Assembly: GCF_035306705.1 (NCBI RefSeq)
Contig: NZ_DATGNO010000078.1
Location: 8,715 to 72,714 of the forward strand
DNA length: 64,000 nt
Direction of reading: 5' to 3'
DNA from: Xanthomarina sp035306705
GTDB taxonomy: Bacteria; Bacteroidota; Bacteroidia; Flavobacteriales; Flavobacteriaceae
Shown: positions 8,216 to 18,026 of the stretch, piece by piece
Numbering within the stretch: the first letter of the stretch is position 1
Layout of the letters: every line of letters begins with the position of its first letter
Translations under genes and position numbers: made by a program
The notes under the pieces: model-generated
What the model was told of the DNA's origin: nothing
What the model saw: only the letters and a program-made list of their open reading frames with translations
The model's database searches: none

Positions 8216-10012
8216 TTAGTCATTCAATTTTAAAACAGCCATGAATGCTTCTTGTGGAATCTCCACGTTTCCTACTTGTCTCATACGTTTTTTACCCTTT
8301 TTCTGCTTTTCAAGAAGTTTACGTTTTCTAGAAATATCTCCTCCATAACATTTTGCAGTAACATCTTTACGAAGTGCTTTAATTGTTTCTCGAGCAATAA
8401 TTTTTGCTCCAATAGCGGCTTGAATGGGAATATCAAATTGTTGACGTGGGATTAATTCCTTTAATTTCTCACACATTTTTTTACCGATATTATGGGCATT
8501 ATCTGCGTGTATTAAAGCCGAAAGTGCATCTACAGGTTGTGCGTTCAATAAAATATCTACACGTACCAATTTAGATGTTTTTAGTCCGATTGGATGGTAA
8601 TCGAAGGATGCATACCCTTTTGAAACCGTTTTTAGTCTGTCGTAAAAATCGAATACAATTTCAGCCAAAGGCATATCGAAATTTAATTCAACACGTTCTG
8701 GAGTTAAATAGGTTTGATGGGTAATCATACCACGTTTTTCAATACATAAAGACATAACGTTTCCAACAAAATCTGCCTTGGTAATGATAGTGGCTTTTAT
8801 ATATGGTTCTTCCACGCGCTCTAAACCAGAAGGATCCGGTAAATCGGTTGGATTATTAACAACAATAGGAACATCTGGATGTTTCCTGGTGAATGCATGG
8901 TAACTAACGTTAGGCACTGTTGTAATAACAGTCATATCGAACTCGCGCTCTAAACGTTCTTGAATAATTTCCATGTGCAACATGCCCAAGAATCCACAAC
9001 GGAAACCAAAGCCCAAAGCAGCCGAGCTTTCTGGAGTAAATACCAAAGAAGCATCGTTTAACTGCAATTTTTCCATAGAAGCTCTTAGTTCTTCATAATC
9101 TTCGGTATCTACTGGATAAATACCAGCAAAAACCATAGGTTTTACGTCCTCAAAACCCTCAATAGCATTGGTTGTTGGGTTTTTTGCATCGGTAATAGTA
9201 TCACCAACTTTTACCTCTTTTGCTTCTTTTATTCCGGTAATTACATAGCCAACATCGCCTGCTTTAATTTCTTGTCTTGGAAACTGTTTTAATCTCAGTG
9301 TTCCAATTTCATCAGCAAAATAATTTTTACCAGTAGCTAAAAATTTAATGTTCTGTCCTTTTTTTATCGTGCCATTTAAAACTCTAAAATAAGTTTCTAC
9401 GCCTCTAAAAGGGTTATAAACCGAGTCGAAAATTAAGGCTTGAAGAGGTTCATCTACATTTCCCTTAGGAGCTGGAATTTTTTCAATAATGGCATCTAAA
9501 ATATCTCCAATTCCAAAACCGGTTTTTCCACTAGCATGTATAATGTCTTCAGGCTTACAACCTAATAATTCTACAATATCGTCGGTTACTTCTTCTGGAT
9601 TGGCACTAGGTAAATCTACTTTGTTTAGCACTGGAATAATTTCTAAATCATTTTCCAAAGCCAAATAAAGATTAGAAATGGTTTGAGCTTGAATACTTTG
9701 GGCAGCATCTACAATAAGCAAAGCGCCTTCGCAAGCAGCAATAGATCGAGATACTTCGTAACTAAAATCTACGTGACCAGGTGTATCGATTAAGTTAAGA
9801 ATATAAGTTTCACCCTTATGTTTAAACTCCATTTGTATGGCATGAGATTTAATGGTGATACCACGTTCGCGCTCCAAGTCCATACTGTCAAGCAGCTGTT
9901 CTTTTTTTTCGCGTTCTGTTACGGTACCGGTATAGTCCAATAATCTATCTGCCAAGGTGCTTTTACCGTGGTCAATATGCGCTATAATACAAAAGTTTCT
10001 TATGTTTTTCAT
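8216..10012 (-). CDS. lepA: elongation factor 4 (back-translocating GTPase LepA)
   Basis: 598 aa, the usual LepA length. G1 motif AHIDHGKSTLADRLL at the N terminus, G3 DTPGHVDFSYEV, G4 NKVDLP, then the EF-G-like domains and the LepA-specific C-terminal domain (GGDISRKRKLLEKQKKGKKR with the basic ribosome-binding tail). It acts on the ribosome during elongation or initiation under stress. A TATATTTG element read on the minus strand at 10042-10049 is a plausible -7 promoter box. Confidence 0.97.
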   Translation of the reverse strand: MKNIRNFCIIAHIDHGKSTLADRLLDYTGTVTEREKKEQLLDSMDLERERGITIKSHAIQMEFKHKGETYILNLIDTPGHVDFSYEVSRSIAACEGALLIVDAAQSIQAQTISNLYLALENDLEIIPVLNKVDLPSANPEEVTDDIVELLGCKPEDIIHASGKTGFGIGDILDAIIEKIPAPKGNVDEPLQALIFDSVYNPFRGVETYFRVLNGTIKKGQNIKFLATGKNYFADEIGTLRLKQFPRQEIKAGDVGYVITGIKEAKEVKVGDTITDAKNPTTNAIEGFEDVKPMVFAGIYPVDTEDYEELRASMEKLQLNDASLVFTPESSAALGFGFRCGFLGMLHMEIIQERLEREFDMTVITTVPNVSYHAFTRKHPDVPIVVNNPTDLPDPSGLERVEEPYIKATIITKADFVGNVMSLCIEKRGMITHQTYLTPERVELNFDMPLAEIVFDFYDRLKTVSKGYASFDYHPIGLKTSKLVRVDILLNAQPVDALSALIHADNAHNIGKKMCEKLKELIPRQQFDIPIQAAIGAKIIARETIKALRKDVTAKCYGGDISRKRKLLEKQKKGKKRMRQVGNVEIPQEAFMAVLKLND

Positions 10013-10041
10013 AAAGTATATTCTCTCAAATATCTAATTTG

Positions 10042-10049
10042 CAAATATA
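10042..10049 (-). promoter_or_regulatory. candidate -7 promoter box for lepA
   Basis: On the minus strand this reads TATATTTG, matching the Bacteroidota -7 consensus TAnnTTTG, about 30 nt upstream of the lepA ATG. No clear -33 TTTG is seen at the usual distance, so the call is tentative. Confidence 0.35.
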
Positions 10050-10165
10050 ATTGTTTTAATTATGCTTTAATTAGTAATAGGTAACTAATTAGAAAATATT
10101 TATTTAAGGGGAACCCGTAAAATTTATTGCAAAACAATTTTTATATTGTAACCCCAAGTAAGCTT

Positions 10166-12589
10166 ATGAATTTTTATAAATACTATATATATCTTTTTAT
10201 AACTGTATTTTTATCTTATTCTGCATTTTCCCAAGATATCACAATCTCGGGAGTGGTAGAGGATACAGCTAACAACCCCATTTATTTTGCCAATGTGGTG
10301 TTATTGTTGGCTAAAGACTCTACGGCAATTAAAGGAACATCCACGAACATGGATGGTTCTTTTGAGCTAAAAAACGTAAAAAAAAACCAGTATTTGCTTA
10401 AAATTAGCTTTATAGGCTATAAAGAAATTACAAAACCTTTAGATGTTTCTTTGGAAGATATCGGTTTAGGGCGTGTTATTTTAAGTGAAAATGACGAAGC
10501 TCTAGACGAAATTCATATAGTTGCAAACAAACCTACCATTAAAAAGGAAGCTGATAGATTGGTTTTTACAGTCGAAAATACGGCACTTTCTGAAGGAAGT
10601 TTACTTCAAGTAGTTAAAAGCACACCTGGAGTTTTGGTTTTAGATGGTCAAATTTCTGTGAGGGGTTGGGCTCCAACGATTTATATTAACAATAGAAAAG
10701 TACAGCTATCATCGGACGAACTCTTGCAACTTTTGGAAGGCTCTCCCGCAAATGCTATTAAATCTGTTGAGGTTATTACCAATCCTTCTGCCAATTACGA
10801 TGCCGAAAGTGGCGTAGTTTTAAACATCATTATGAGCAAGAATTTGGTAACTGGATACCGAGGTAGTGTTTTTGCCAATTATACACAAGGCGTTTTTCCT
10901 AGATATAACTTAGGAATAAGCAATTATTTCAAAACGGATAAAATTAACTTGTCTGCCAATTATAGTTATACCGACGACAAAATAAATCGAGATAATGACG
11001 ATGGTGTTTTTTATTACGATGCAAACAACCAAATAGATAATGTTTGGAAATCATCGGTTAATAGAAATACGTGGTCCAAGATGCATAACTTAAATTTCAA
11101 CATCGATTTTCTTTTAAATGAAAATAATACCATTACAGTATCTTCTAACATGTTGTGGACGCCATATTTTAAATATAAAATTAACAACAACACCAAAGTT
11201 TACGATGCTAACAATGTGTTTGAATCTAGAATTGAAGCCAATAACCTATCTAACGACAATAAGTACAATCTAGGATTTGATGTAGATTATGTACATCAGT
11301 TTACATCAAGTAGTTTAAACTTTAATACTCATTTTACTGTTTACGATTATAACAGATTTCAGGAATCGTCAAGTAAGTATTTTGATCAAAATAATAATTA
11401 TATAGGGCCAACGGCTTTTAATACGGATGCGAATCAAAAAACACAAATATTTACGTCTCAATTAGATTATAACCTGCCAATTAATGAAAGCTCTAATTTT
11501 AATACGGGAGCCAAGTATTCCAATATTACTAACAAAAGCGATGTGACGCGTTACGATTATGATTTTTCTACCAATGAGGAAGTTTTAAACATGGCAAACT
11601 CCAGTGCTTTCGATTATACCGAAAGTCTATTTGCAGCTTATGCAAATTACGATAAGTCCTGGGAAAAATGGAGTATTAACGCGGGTTTACGCTTGGAACA
11701 AACAGATGCAAAAGGTGTTTCTTTAACTACTGCTCAAACAGATAAACAAAGCTATCTGGATTTGTTTCCAACTGCTAGTATTAAATATCAGGCTGGAGAA
11801 GTACTTAGCTTTTATACTAATTACAAGCGAAGTATAGAACGACCAAATTATAAAGATTTAAACCCATTTACTTTTTTCTTAAACGACAACACCATAGTAG
11901 TTGGAAATCCTAAACTTACGCCAACTTATAAAGACCATTATGTTATAGGTTCAACGGTGACTCCATTTTTAACGTTGGAGGCTTATTACATCAACAAAAA
12001 AGATAATATTGTTGAGCTTCCTCTACAAGATAATTTAACCAATCAGCTTATTTATTCTTCGGTTAATATGGATAAAAGTGTTGAATATGGTTTCGATGTT
12101 ATTTCTTATTTCAATATTACGGATTCTTGGTTTGTATATGCGGTCACTTCATTTTACAACACACAAGAGGAAACCAACACCCCCAACGGTTTTATAAATA
12201 AGGAAAAATGGTCTAATTACAGTATTTTAAGCAACGATTTTTCGTTTTTAAAAGATCGAAGCTTAACAGCTAATTTTACTTTAATTTATATGACTTCGTT
12301 CTTACAAGCTTTAATGGATGCAGATTGGAGGCTGGAGTCTGAATTGTCCATTTCAAAAACCATACTTAATAAAAAGGGTGTTATAAGCTTAAGCGCAGCC
12401 GATTTATTTAATCTAGGTGATTTTAATACAACAACAGAATATTTAAATCAGCGTAACTACTACAACACCAATTTAGATAACAGATATATTAAACTTGGTT
12501 TTAGATATAAATTTGGAAACACTATTTTAAAAACCAATGAACGCCAGCTGGATATTAAAGAACGAGAGCGTATTAAAGAGCGCGATTAA
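10166..12589 (+). CDS. outer-membrane beta-barrel protein, TonB-receptor-like, with N-terminal CarboxypepD_reg-like domain
   Basis: 807 aa from the ATG at 10166, chosen because it begins a good signal peptide (MNFYKYYIYLFITVFLSYSAFSQ, cleavage after AFSQ). Residues ~24-100 form a carboxypeptidase-regulatory-like fold (ISGVVEDTANNPIYFANVVLL, GSFELKNVKKNQYLLKISFIGY). A plug-like region follows (STPGVLVLDGQISVRG), then many aromatic amphipathic strands ending RYIKLGFRYKFGN. This matches the outer-membrane beta-barrel family related to TonB-dependent receptors. No SusD partner is adjacent, so a glycan-uptake role is not suggested; ligand unknown. The C-terminal tail ERQLDIKERERIKERD is unusually charged. 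Confidence 0.8.
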   Translation: MNFYKYYIYLFITVFLSYSAFSQDITISGVVEDTANNPIYFANVVLLLAKDSTAIKGTSTNMDGSFELKNVKKNQYLLKISFIGYKEITKPLDVSLEDIGLGRVILSENDEALDEIHIVANKPTIKKEADRLVFTVENTALSEGSLLQVVKSTPGVLVLDGQISVRGWAPTIYINNRKVQLSSDELLQLLEGSPANAIKSVEVITNPSANYDAESGVVLNIIMSKNLVTGYRGSVFANYTQGVFPRYNLGISNYFKTDKINLSANYSYTDDKINRDNDDGVFYYDANNQIDNVWKSSVNRNTWSKMHNLNFNIDFLLNENNTITVSSNMLWTPYFKYKINNNTKVYDANNVFESRIEANNLSNDNKYNLGFDVDYVHQFTSSSLNFNTHFTVYDYNRFQESSSKYFDQNNNYIGPTAFNTDANQKTQIFTSQLDYNLPINESSNFNTGAKYSNITNKSDVTRYDYDFSTNEEVLNMANSSAFDYTESLFAAYANYDKSWEKWSINAGLRLEQTDAKGVSLTTAQTDKQSYLDLFPTASIKYQAGEVLSFYTNYKRSIERPNYKDLNPFTFFLNDNTIVVGNPKLTPTYKDHYVIGSTVTPFLTLEAYYINKKDNIVELPLQDNLTNQLIYSSVNMDKSVEYGFDVISYFNITDSWFVYAVTSFYNTQEETNTPNGFINKEKWSNYSILSNDFSFLKDRSLTANFTLIYMTSFLQALMDADWRLESELSISKTILNKKGVISLSAADLFNLGDFNTTTEYLNQRNYYNTNLDNRYIKLGFRYKFGNTILKTNERQLDIKERERIKERD

Positions 12590-12688
12590 TCTGCTTTACT
12601 TAGCAATTAAATCCCGTATTTTTAGTTGAATATTCTCGAATTTAAATCTTGTTGATTTTTTTCTTAAACAACTATATCTATTAGACAT

Positions 12689-12722
12689 ATAAAAAAAAAG
12701 CAGCCTTTTTTGGACTACTTTT
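12689..12722. terminator. weak bidirectional terminator candidate
   Basis: A-run, imperfect stem AGCAGCC / GGACTACT, then T-run, between the convergent barrel-protein and propeller genes. The stem has a mismatch and a bulge, so the evidence is mainly the A/T tracts and position. Confidence 0.4.
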
Positions 12723-12762
12723 TATTGATATTTAAGTTTGGTATTTCAACATAGAAATTCTG

Positions 12763-13872
12763 CTAGTCTTTCCACTCAGCAATAAACAAGTTTGTATCGC
12801 GTCCGCCACCATTATTTCTATTCGAGGAGAAAATAAGTTTTTTACCATCGTTTGAAAATACTGGAAAAGCATCAAAAGTATCGCTATGTGTCACACGTTC
12901 TAGGTTATTACCATCTAAATCTATCATGTATAAATTGAATGGAAAACCACGTTCAGATTCAAAATTAGAAGAGAACAATATCTTTTCACCTGATGGGTGG
13001 AAAAACGGACTCCAATTGGCTTTTCCTAGGTTGGTTAACTGACGTAAATCGCTACCATCCGCATTACAGATATAGAGCTCCATATTGGTTGGTTGTACTA
13101 GGCCTTGAGCTAACAAATCCTTATATTCTTTAATTTCTTCTTCAGTTTTAGGTCTCGAAGAACGAAAAATCAGTTTCGTGCCATCTGGCGAGAAGAAAGC
13201 ACCACCATCATAACCCAATTCAAAGGTAATTTGCTTGACATCGCTACCATCTATATTCATGGTATATAATTCCAAATCGCCACTTCTATCCGAAGTAAAT
13301 ACAATTTTATCTCCTTGTGGAGAAACGGTTGCCTCAGCATCATAACCAGGTTCGTTTGTAAGTTGCTTTACTATATTGCCTTCTAAATCGGCTACAAAAA
13401 TATCGTAAGAACTATAAATTGGCCAAATATATTTTCCGCTTATGCTTTCCGGGACTTCTGGACAATCGTCGCTATCCAAATGTGTAGAAGCATAAATAAC
13501 ATGCTTGTTGTCTGGCATAAAATACGCACAAGTGGTTCTACCTTTTCCGGTACTAACCATTGGCGGCATGTTGTCTTTAAAAGTTTCATCTGCATTCATT
13601 AAAAACATTTGGTCACAGTTTACATTCCAATCTTTATAGTTGGATTGAAACACCAATTGCTTGTCGTCAAAACTCCAATAAGCTTCAGCATTATCTCCAC
13701 CAAACGTAATTTGTTTCAAGGATTTAAAATGAACTTCATCCGAATATATAAGAGTATCAACCCACTTTGTTGCTCCAGATTTAGCATCGGATATTTGTTT
13801 TTTATCATTTTTACAAGACACGAACATGCTTAAAAATAATAAGCTATAAAAAAATCTTAAATACATAGACAT
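12763..13872 (-). CDS. PD40/TolB-type beta-propeller lipoprotein
   Basis: 369 aa with a lipoprotein signal (FYSLLFLSMFVSC, lipidated Cys near residue 20). Repeated PD40 blades are obvious: AEATVSPQGDKIVFTSDRSGDLELYTMNIDGS, GGAFFSPDGTKLIF, WSPFFHPSGEKILFSSN and DAFPVFSNDGKKLIFSSNRN, seen here as repeating [S-P-x-G-x-K-I-x-F] units. TolB-like propellers mediate protein contacts in the envelope; without a peptidase domain it is probably a binding protein. The start may be at 13872 or at the second Met at 13866. It is divergent from the M28 peptidase gene across a 61-bp gap. Confidence 0.82.
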   Translation of the reverse strand: MSMYLRFFYSLLFLSMFVSCKNDKKQISDAKSGATKWVDTLIYSDEVHFKSLKQITFGGDNAEAYWSFDDKQLVFQSNYKDWNVNCDQMFLMNADETFKDNMPPMVSTGKGRTTCAYFMPDNKHVIYASTHLDSDDCPEVPESISGKYIWPIYSSYDIFVADLEGNIVKQLTNEPGYDAEATVSPQGDKIVFTSDRSGDLELYTMNIDGSDVKQITFELGYDGGAFFSPDGTKLIFRSSRPKTEEEIKEYKDLLAQGLVQPTNMELYICNADGSDLRQLTNLGKANWSPFFHPSGEKILFSSNFESERGFPFNLYMIDLDGNNLERVTHSDTFDAFPVFSNDGKKLIFSSNRNNGGGRDTNLFIAEWKD

Positions 13873-13905
13873 AGATTAAAGTTTAAATAAATGACAATTA
13901 TTCCA

Positions 13906-13913
13906 TAATTTTG
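13906..13913 (+). promoter_or_regulatory. candidate -7 promoter box of the M28 peptidase gene
   Basis: TAATTTTG matches TAnnTTTG and lies 20 nt before the ATG at 13934, in a short divergent intergenic region. The -33 element is poor (TTTA near 13882). Confidence 0.4.
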
Positions 13914-13933
13914 TCAAAAATAACATTAATAAC

Positions 13934-15157
13934 ATGAAGAAAATAGCGCTATTAGGTTTTTTTATAACGCTTCTTGGTTGTAATCAGGAATATAAATATG
14001 AAAACAAAATAAAGGAAGATGTTATTTATTTGGCAGACGATAAGCTTGAGGGAAGGGAAACTGGATCTAAAGGCGAACAGTTGGCTGCCGCTTATATTGT
14101 TGAGCGTTTTAAAGAACTAGGCCTTCAACCAAAAGGTACAGATGGATTTTACCAAAGCTTTAGTTTTAAACCTAAAACAGATCCACATAGCGAAGTAGCT
14201 TATACCATAAACCCTGAAGACTCAACGGTTACGGGTACAAATGTTTTGGCTTTTATAGACAACCAAGCAGAAAACACCATAATAATTGGTGCGCATTACG
14301 ATCATTTAGGTTATGGAAGTCATGGATCTCTACATCGTGGTGAAAAGGAAATCCACAATGGCGCCGACGACAACGCTAGTGGGGTTGCCGTAATGTTGGA
14401 TTTAGCTGCAAAATTAAAACAAACAAATACTTCAAATAATTATTTGTTTATGGCGTTTTCAGGTGAAGAAATGGGCTTATTGGGCTCGAACTATTTCACT
14501 AAAAATGCTACTATGGATTTAAGCAAAGCCAATTACATGATTAACATGGATATGGTTGGACGCTTAAAACAAGATAGTACTTTAGCTGTTTATGGAGTTG
14601 GTACATCTCCTTTATGGAAACAAACATTATCTTCAACGAATCCTGGATTTAAGCTTATTGAAAATGAATCTGGGGTAGGGCCATCAGATCATACGTCATT
14701 CTATTTACACGATATTCCTGTATTGCACTTTTTTACGGGACAACACGACGATTATCATAGACCTGGAGATGATTCCGAAAAGCTTAATTACGAAGGCATG
14801 AATGCCATTTCAAGCTATATTTTTGATGTGATTACCGACTTGGATAAAAGTGAAAAATTAGCTTTTACCAAAACTAAAAATGAAAGTGAAGAAACGCCTC
14901 GTTTTAAAGTTGGTTTAGGTGTAGTTCCAGATTATTTGTATGATGGCGAAGGGATGCGAGTTGATGGTGTTAGCGAAGACAAACCAGCACAAAAAGCAGG
15001 ATTGCAAAAAGGCGATGTTGTAATTAAACTTGGTGATAGCACGATTGTAGATATGATGAGTTATATGCGAGCTTTATCTGTTTTTACAGCCGGCGATTCT
15101 ACGCAAGTTGTTGTAAAAAGAAATGGCGAAACAGTTGAAGCAGTCGTTCAATTTTAA
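13934..15157 (+). CDS. M28 family zinc peptidase with C-terminal PDZ domain, lipoprotein
   Basis: 407 aa, lipoprotein signal MKKIALLGFFITLLGC. The M28 metal-binding and catalytic motifs are in order: GAHYDHLGYG (His, Asp), GADDNASGVAVML (bridging Asp), FSGEEMGLLGS (catalytic and zinc Glu), MINMDMVG (Asp) and a late His in DDYHRPGDD. Residues ~315-407 form a PDZ domain (VDGVSEDKPAQKAGLQKGDVVIKLG). Expected to be an envelope aminopeptidase or dipeptidase. A 7-bp stem hairpin (15169-15175 with 15199-15205) follows the gene. Confidence 0.88.
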   Translation: MKKIALLGFFITLLGCNQEYKYENKIKEDVIYLADDKLEGRETGSKGEQLAAAYIVERFKELGLQPKGTDGFYQSFSFKPKTDPHSEVAYTINPEDSTVTGTNVLAFIDNQAENTIIIGAHYDHLGYGSHGSLHRGEKEIHNGADDNASGVAVMLDLAAKLKQTNTSNNYLFMAFSGEEMGLLGSNYFTKNATMDLSKANYMINMDMVGRLKQDSTLAVYGVGTSPLWKQTLSSTNPGFKLIENESGVGPSDHTSFYLHDIPVLHFFTGQHDDYHRPGDDSEKLNYEGMNAISSYIFDVITDLDKSEKLAFTKTKNESEETPRFKVGLGVVPDYLYDGEGMRVDGVSEDKPAQKAGLQKGDVVIKLGDSTIVDMMSYMRALSVFTAGDSTQVVVKRNGETVEAVVQF

Positions 15158-15168
15158 ATAAAAGCCTT

Positions 15169-15205
15169 AACCTTTCAGTCTCTAAGTTTCGAGATCGTAA
15201 AGGTT
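15169..15205 (+). other. hairpin downstream of the M28 peptidase gene
   Basis: AACCTTT (15169-15175) pairs with AAAGGTT (15199-15205), with an inner TCTC/GAGA stem. There is no T-run after it, so it may be a processing or 3'-stabilising hairpin rather than a terminator. Confidence 0.4.
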
Positions 15206-15245
15206 TAGTTCAAAAATCGATTAATTTAAATAAACAAAAATACAA

Positions 15246-16238
15246 GTGGTAAAAATAGGTAACATAGAACTTCCAAATTTCCCATTGCTATTAGCTCCAA
15301 TGGAAGATGTTAGCGATCCACCTTTTCGTGCGTTGTGCAAGGAGCAAGGCGCGGATGTCGTTTATACAGAATTTATTTCTAGCGAAGGCTTGATTCGCGA
15401 TGCTGCAAAAAGCATTATGAAATTGGATATATATGAAAAGGAACGCCCAGTTGGAATTCAAATTTTTGGAGCCAACTTGGAGAGCATGCTACAAACCATA
15501 GATATTGTTGCAAAATCGAACCCAGATATCATTGATATCAATTTTGGGTGTCCAGTAAAAAAAGTGGTTAGCAAAGGTGCAGGAGCAGGCATTTTAAAAG
15601 ATGTGTGCTTAATGGAACAACTAACTGCCGAAATGGTAAAGCGGACTAACATTCCAATAACCGTAAAAACCAGATTGGGTTGGGATCACGATTCGATACG
15701 TATTGTTGAGGTTGCCGAAAGACTTCAGGATGTGGGCTGTAAAGCCATAGCAATCCATGGGAGAACGCGAGCTCAAATGTATAAGGGAAATGCCGATTGG
15801 AGACCTATTGCCGAAGTAAAAAATAATCCACGGATGCATATTCCGGTTTTTGGAAATGGCGATGTAGATACTCCAGAACGCGCCATGGAAATGCGCGATA
15901 TTTATGGGTTGGATGGTTGTATGATTGGTCGAGCGACTATTGGAAATCCATGGTTTTTTAAACAAGTAAAACACTTTTTTAATACTGGAGAACATTTAGG
16001 TCCAGTAACTTTAGAAGAACGCGTAGAGGCTGCTAGACGTCATTTACAAATGGCTATTGGTTGGAAAGGGGAGAAATTAGGGGTTTTTGAAACTAGACGA
16101 CATTATACCAACTATTTTAAAGGGATTCCTAATTTTAAGGAGTACCGAACAAAAATGGTTACTAGTGATGAATCAAAAGATGTGTTTGAAGCTTTTGATG
16201 AGGTTTTAGATGCATATTCGGATTATCTGGTTGTTTAA
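15246..16238 (+). CDS. dusB: tRNA-dihydrouridine synthase (DusB type)
   Basis: 330 aa flavoenzyme that reduces uridines in the tRNA D-loop. Motifs: LAPMEDVSDPPFR at the N terminus, DINFGCPVKKV with the catalytic Cys, KTRLGWD, IHGRTRAQMYKGNADW and GNGDVDTPERA, GCMIGRATIGNPW, all in the expected order for a TIM-barrel Dus. The reading frame begins at GTG (15246); this start matches the typical N terminus of the family (VKIGNIELPNFPLLLAPM). Its 3' end overlaps the convergent LolE-like gene by 4 bp. Confidence 0.93.
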   Translation: MVKIGNIELPNFPLLLAPMEDVSDPPFRALCKEQGADVVYTEFISSEGLIRDAAKSIMKLDIYEKERPVGIQIFGANLESMLQTIDIVAKSNPDIIDINFGCPVKKVVSKGAGAGILKDVCLMEQLTAEMVKRTNIPITVKTRLGWDHDSIRIVEVAERLQDVGCKAIAIHGRTRAQMYKGNADWRPIAEVKNNPRMHIPVFGNGDVDTPERAMEMRDIYGLDGCMIGRATIGNPWFFKQVKHFFNTGEHLGPVTLEERVEAARRHLQMAIGWKGEKLGVFETRRHYTNYFKGIPNFKEYRTKMVTSDESKDVFEAFDEVLDAYSDYLVV

Positions 16239-17440
16239 TTTTCGACCAGATTTTTAGAAATTCTAACAGAAGCTATTTTTGAAGCAAGAATGCCTAAAAC
16301 AGAAATGGTAACAAACACGATAAGTATATTTTCTGCTTTTAAAGTTACCGGATAAGGCAAGCTTGGAGTAATCATTATCAGGGAAAAAGTTTGTTGCAAC
16401 CAAATAATCAAGCAACCTATTATCAGGCCAATTAAACCTCCCACAAGGCTCATTAAACTACCTTGCAGGAAAAAGATATTTCTAATATTTGAAATAGTAG
16501 CTCCAAGACTAAACAAGGTTTTTAAGGTGTTCTTTTTATCCAAAATCATCATAATAATGGAGCCAATCACATTAAAAAGAGCAATAATCAGCACGAGAGT
16601 AAAAATTAAATACACGGCTAAATTTTCGGTATTTAGCATTTTATAAAGAGCATCGTTTAATTGTGCGCTGTTTTTCAAAATTATTTTATCACCTAAAACC
16701 GAAGTAATTTCTTTTCTGGCTTGAGCTTCAGTAACGTTTTCTTTTAGTTTAAATTCAATAGCTGTCACTTCATTTTCCTCATAATTAAGAAGTGCCCGTG
16801 CCATATCAATAGGCGCATAAATATATTTATCGTTTAAATTTTCATTCACGTCAAATACACCAACATTAACAGCATCAAAAGTATTAAAAGCTTGATTTGC
16901 AGAAGTAATCTGTCCTTTTCCGGGTTTAGGAACATAGAGGTTAATACGTTTTCCATAATTTAAAACCCCAAAAGACAAGGTGTTTGCAATTCCCCAACCA
17001 GAAACAATTTGATTGGTTCTTTGAGTGAGCCAACTCCCTAAAGCAATCACAGAATCGACAGCATTTACAATTTCAAAATTTTCGTCAACACCTTTAATAT
17101 AGGCATTTGGATAGCTTTTATCTTCAAAGGAAATAAACACACGTTCCTCTATTATTTTGGAATAAGATGCCACACTTTCCAGATTATTTAACTTAGAAAA
17201 TTCGTCTTCAGAGATTAAAAAAGATTTCCCAACTGAAGCTTCGGCTTTTAAATCTGGATCGATAATAGATGTAAACTGTAAGGTGAAATCTTTTAAACCT
17301 GCAAATCCAGAAAGAACAATAAAAAGAGATGCCGAACCAAGAACAACACCAATTGCGGCAATAATGGTAATAAAATTTATAGCATTGTTGGAGCTTTTAG
17401 AAAGCAAATAACGTCTGGCTATGTACAACGAAAAATTCAA
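16235..17440 (-). CDS. ABC transporter permease, LolC/LolE (FtsX-like) type
   Basis: 401 aa. Typical N terminus YIARRYLLSKSSNNAINFIT, one helix at ~25-45, a large extracytoplasmic domain, then three helices near the C terminus (AVYLIFTLVLIIALFNVIG, GSLMSLVGGLIGLIIG, ILIVFVTISVLGILASKIAS). This FtsX/MacB topology fits the permease of lipoprotein release (Lol) systems. It starts with TTG at 17440: the codon directly upstream in frame is the rbfA stop (TAG 17441-17443), so no earlier start is possible and the gene is translationally coupled to rbfA. The ATPase partner is not in the window. Confidence 0.85.
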   Translation of the reverse strand: MNFSLYIARRYLLSKSSNNAINFITIIAAIGVVLGSASLFIVLSGFAGLKDFTLQFTSIIDPDLKAEASVGKSFLISEDEFSKLNNLESVASYSKIIEERVFISFEDKSYPNAYIKGVDENFEIVNAVDSVIALGSWLTQRTNQIVSGWGIANTLSFGVLNYGKRINLYVPKPGKGQITSANQAFNTFDAVNVGVFDVNENLNDKYIYAPIDMARALLNYEENEVTAIEFKLKENVTEAQARKEITSVLGDKIILKNSAQLNDALYKMLNTENLAVYLIFTLVLIIALFNVIGSIIMMILDKKNTLKTLFSLGATISNIRNIFFLQGSLMSLVGGLIGLIIGCLIIWLQQTFSLIMITPSLPYPVTLKAENILIVFVTISVLGILASKIASVRISKNLVEN

Positions 17441-17836
17441 CTACGATTTTTTACGTTTATCCAAAAGATCAGGATTGTTTAATGGATTATCCTCACCTTT
17501 TAGAGACTTATCTATTTTCTCGATATACTCTAGAGAATCGTCTAAAAAAAACTGAAGCGCAGGCATACGTCTCAATTGATGTTTGGTTCGTTGTGCCAAT
17601 TCATGTCTAATTAAAGGGGCATTGGACTTAATACCTTCCATTAGTTCTTTGGCTTTAGCGTTTGGAAAAATGCTTAAATATACTTTAGCAACAGATAAAT
17701 CTACCGTTACTTTTACCTGGGAAACTGAAATAAGAATCCCTTGCATTCCACCTTGTGTGGCAGCACCTTGTAGCACTTCTACTAAATCGCGTTGTAAAAC
17801 AGATCCTATTTTCTTTTGTCTTTGACTCTCTTCCAT
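17441..17836 (-). CDS. rbfA: ribosome-binding factor A
   Basis: 131 aa KH-fold protein for 30S maturation and cold adaptation. Motifs: SQRQKKIGSVLQRDLVEVLQ at the N terminus, ISVSQVKVTVDLSVAKVYLSIFP in the middle and LRRMPALQFFLDDSLEYIEKID near the C terminus. First gene of a probable two-gene unit with the LolE-like permease (zero spacing). Divergent from the epimerase gene. Confidence 0.95.
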   Translation of the reverse strand: MEESQRQKKIGSVLQRDLVEVLQGAATQGGMQGILISVSQVKVTVDLSVAKVYLSIFPNAKAKELMEGIKSNAPLIRHELAQRTKHQLRRMPALQFFLDDSLEYIEKIDKSLKGEDNPLNNPDLLDKRKKS

Positions 17837-17959
17837 AATATTGCATTTTTAAAAGTCATTTAAATTCTAATTTCTAAAAATTAAGAATCTTGACATTTAT
17901 TATAAAACCCCATTAGGGATTTTCCACCTTGCAAAAATAACCATATTTAAAGATTATAT

Positions 17960-17967
17960 TACTTTTG
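17960..17967 (+). promoter_or_regulatory. candidate -7 promoter box for the epimerase gene
   Basis: TACTTTTG matches TAnnTTTG about 60 nt before the ATG at 18027. The nearest TTG upstream is 28 nt away, longer than usual, so support is limited. Confidence 0.35.
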
Positions 17968-18026
17968 AGGCTAAAATTCGTAACTTATACCAGTAAATTT
18001 AAATGGTATTTACTAAAAATATAAAA

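Noticed and set aside
15621..15995. 124-codon minus-strand open frame inside dusB
   Set aside because: Fully antisense to a well-conserved enzyme gene, no recognisable motif, no promoter or spacing support.
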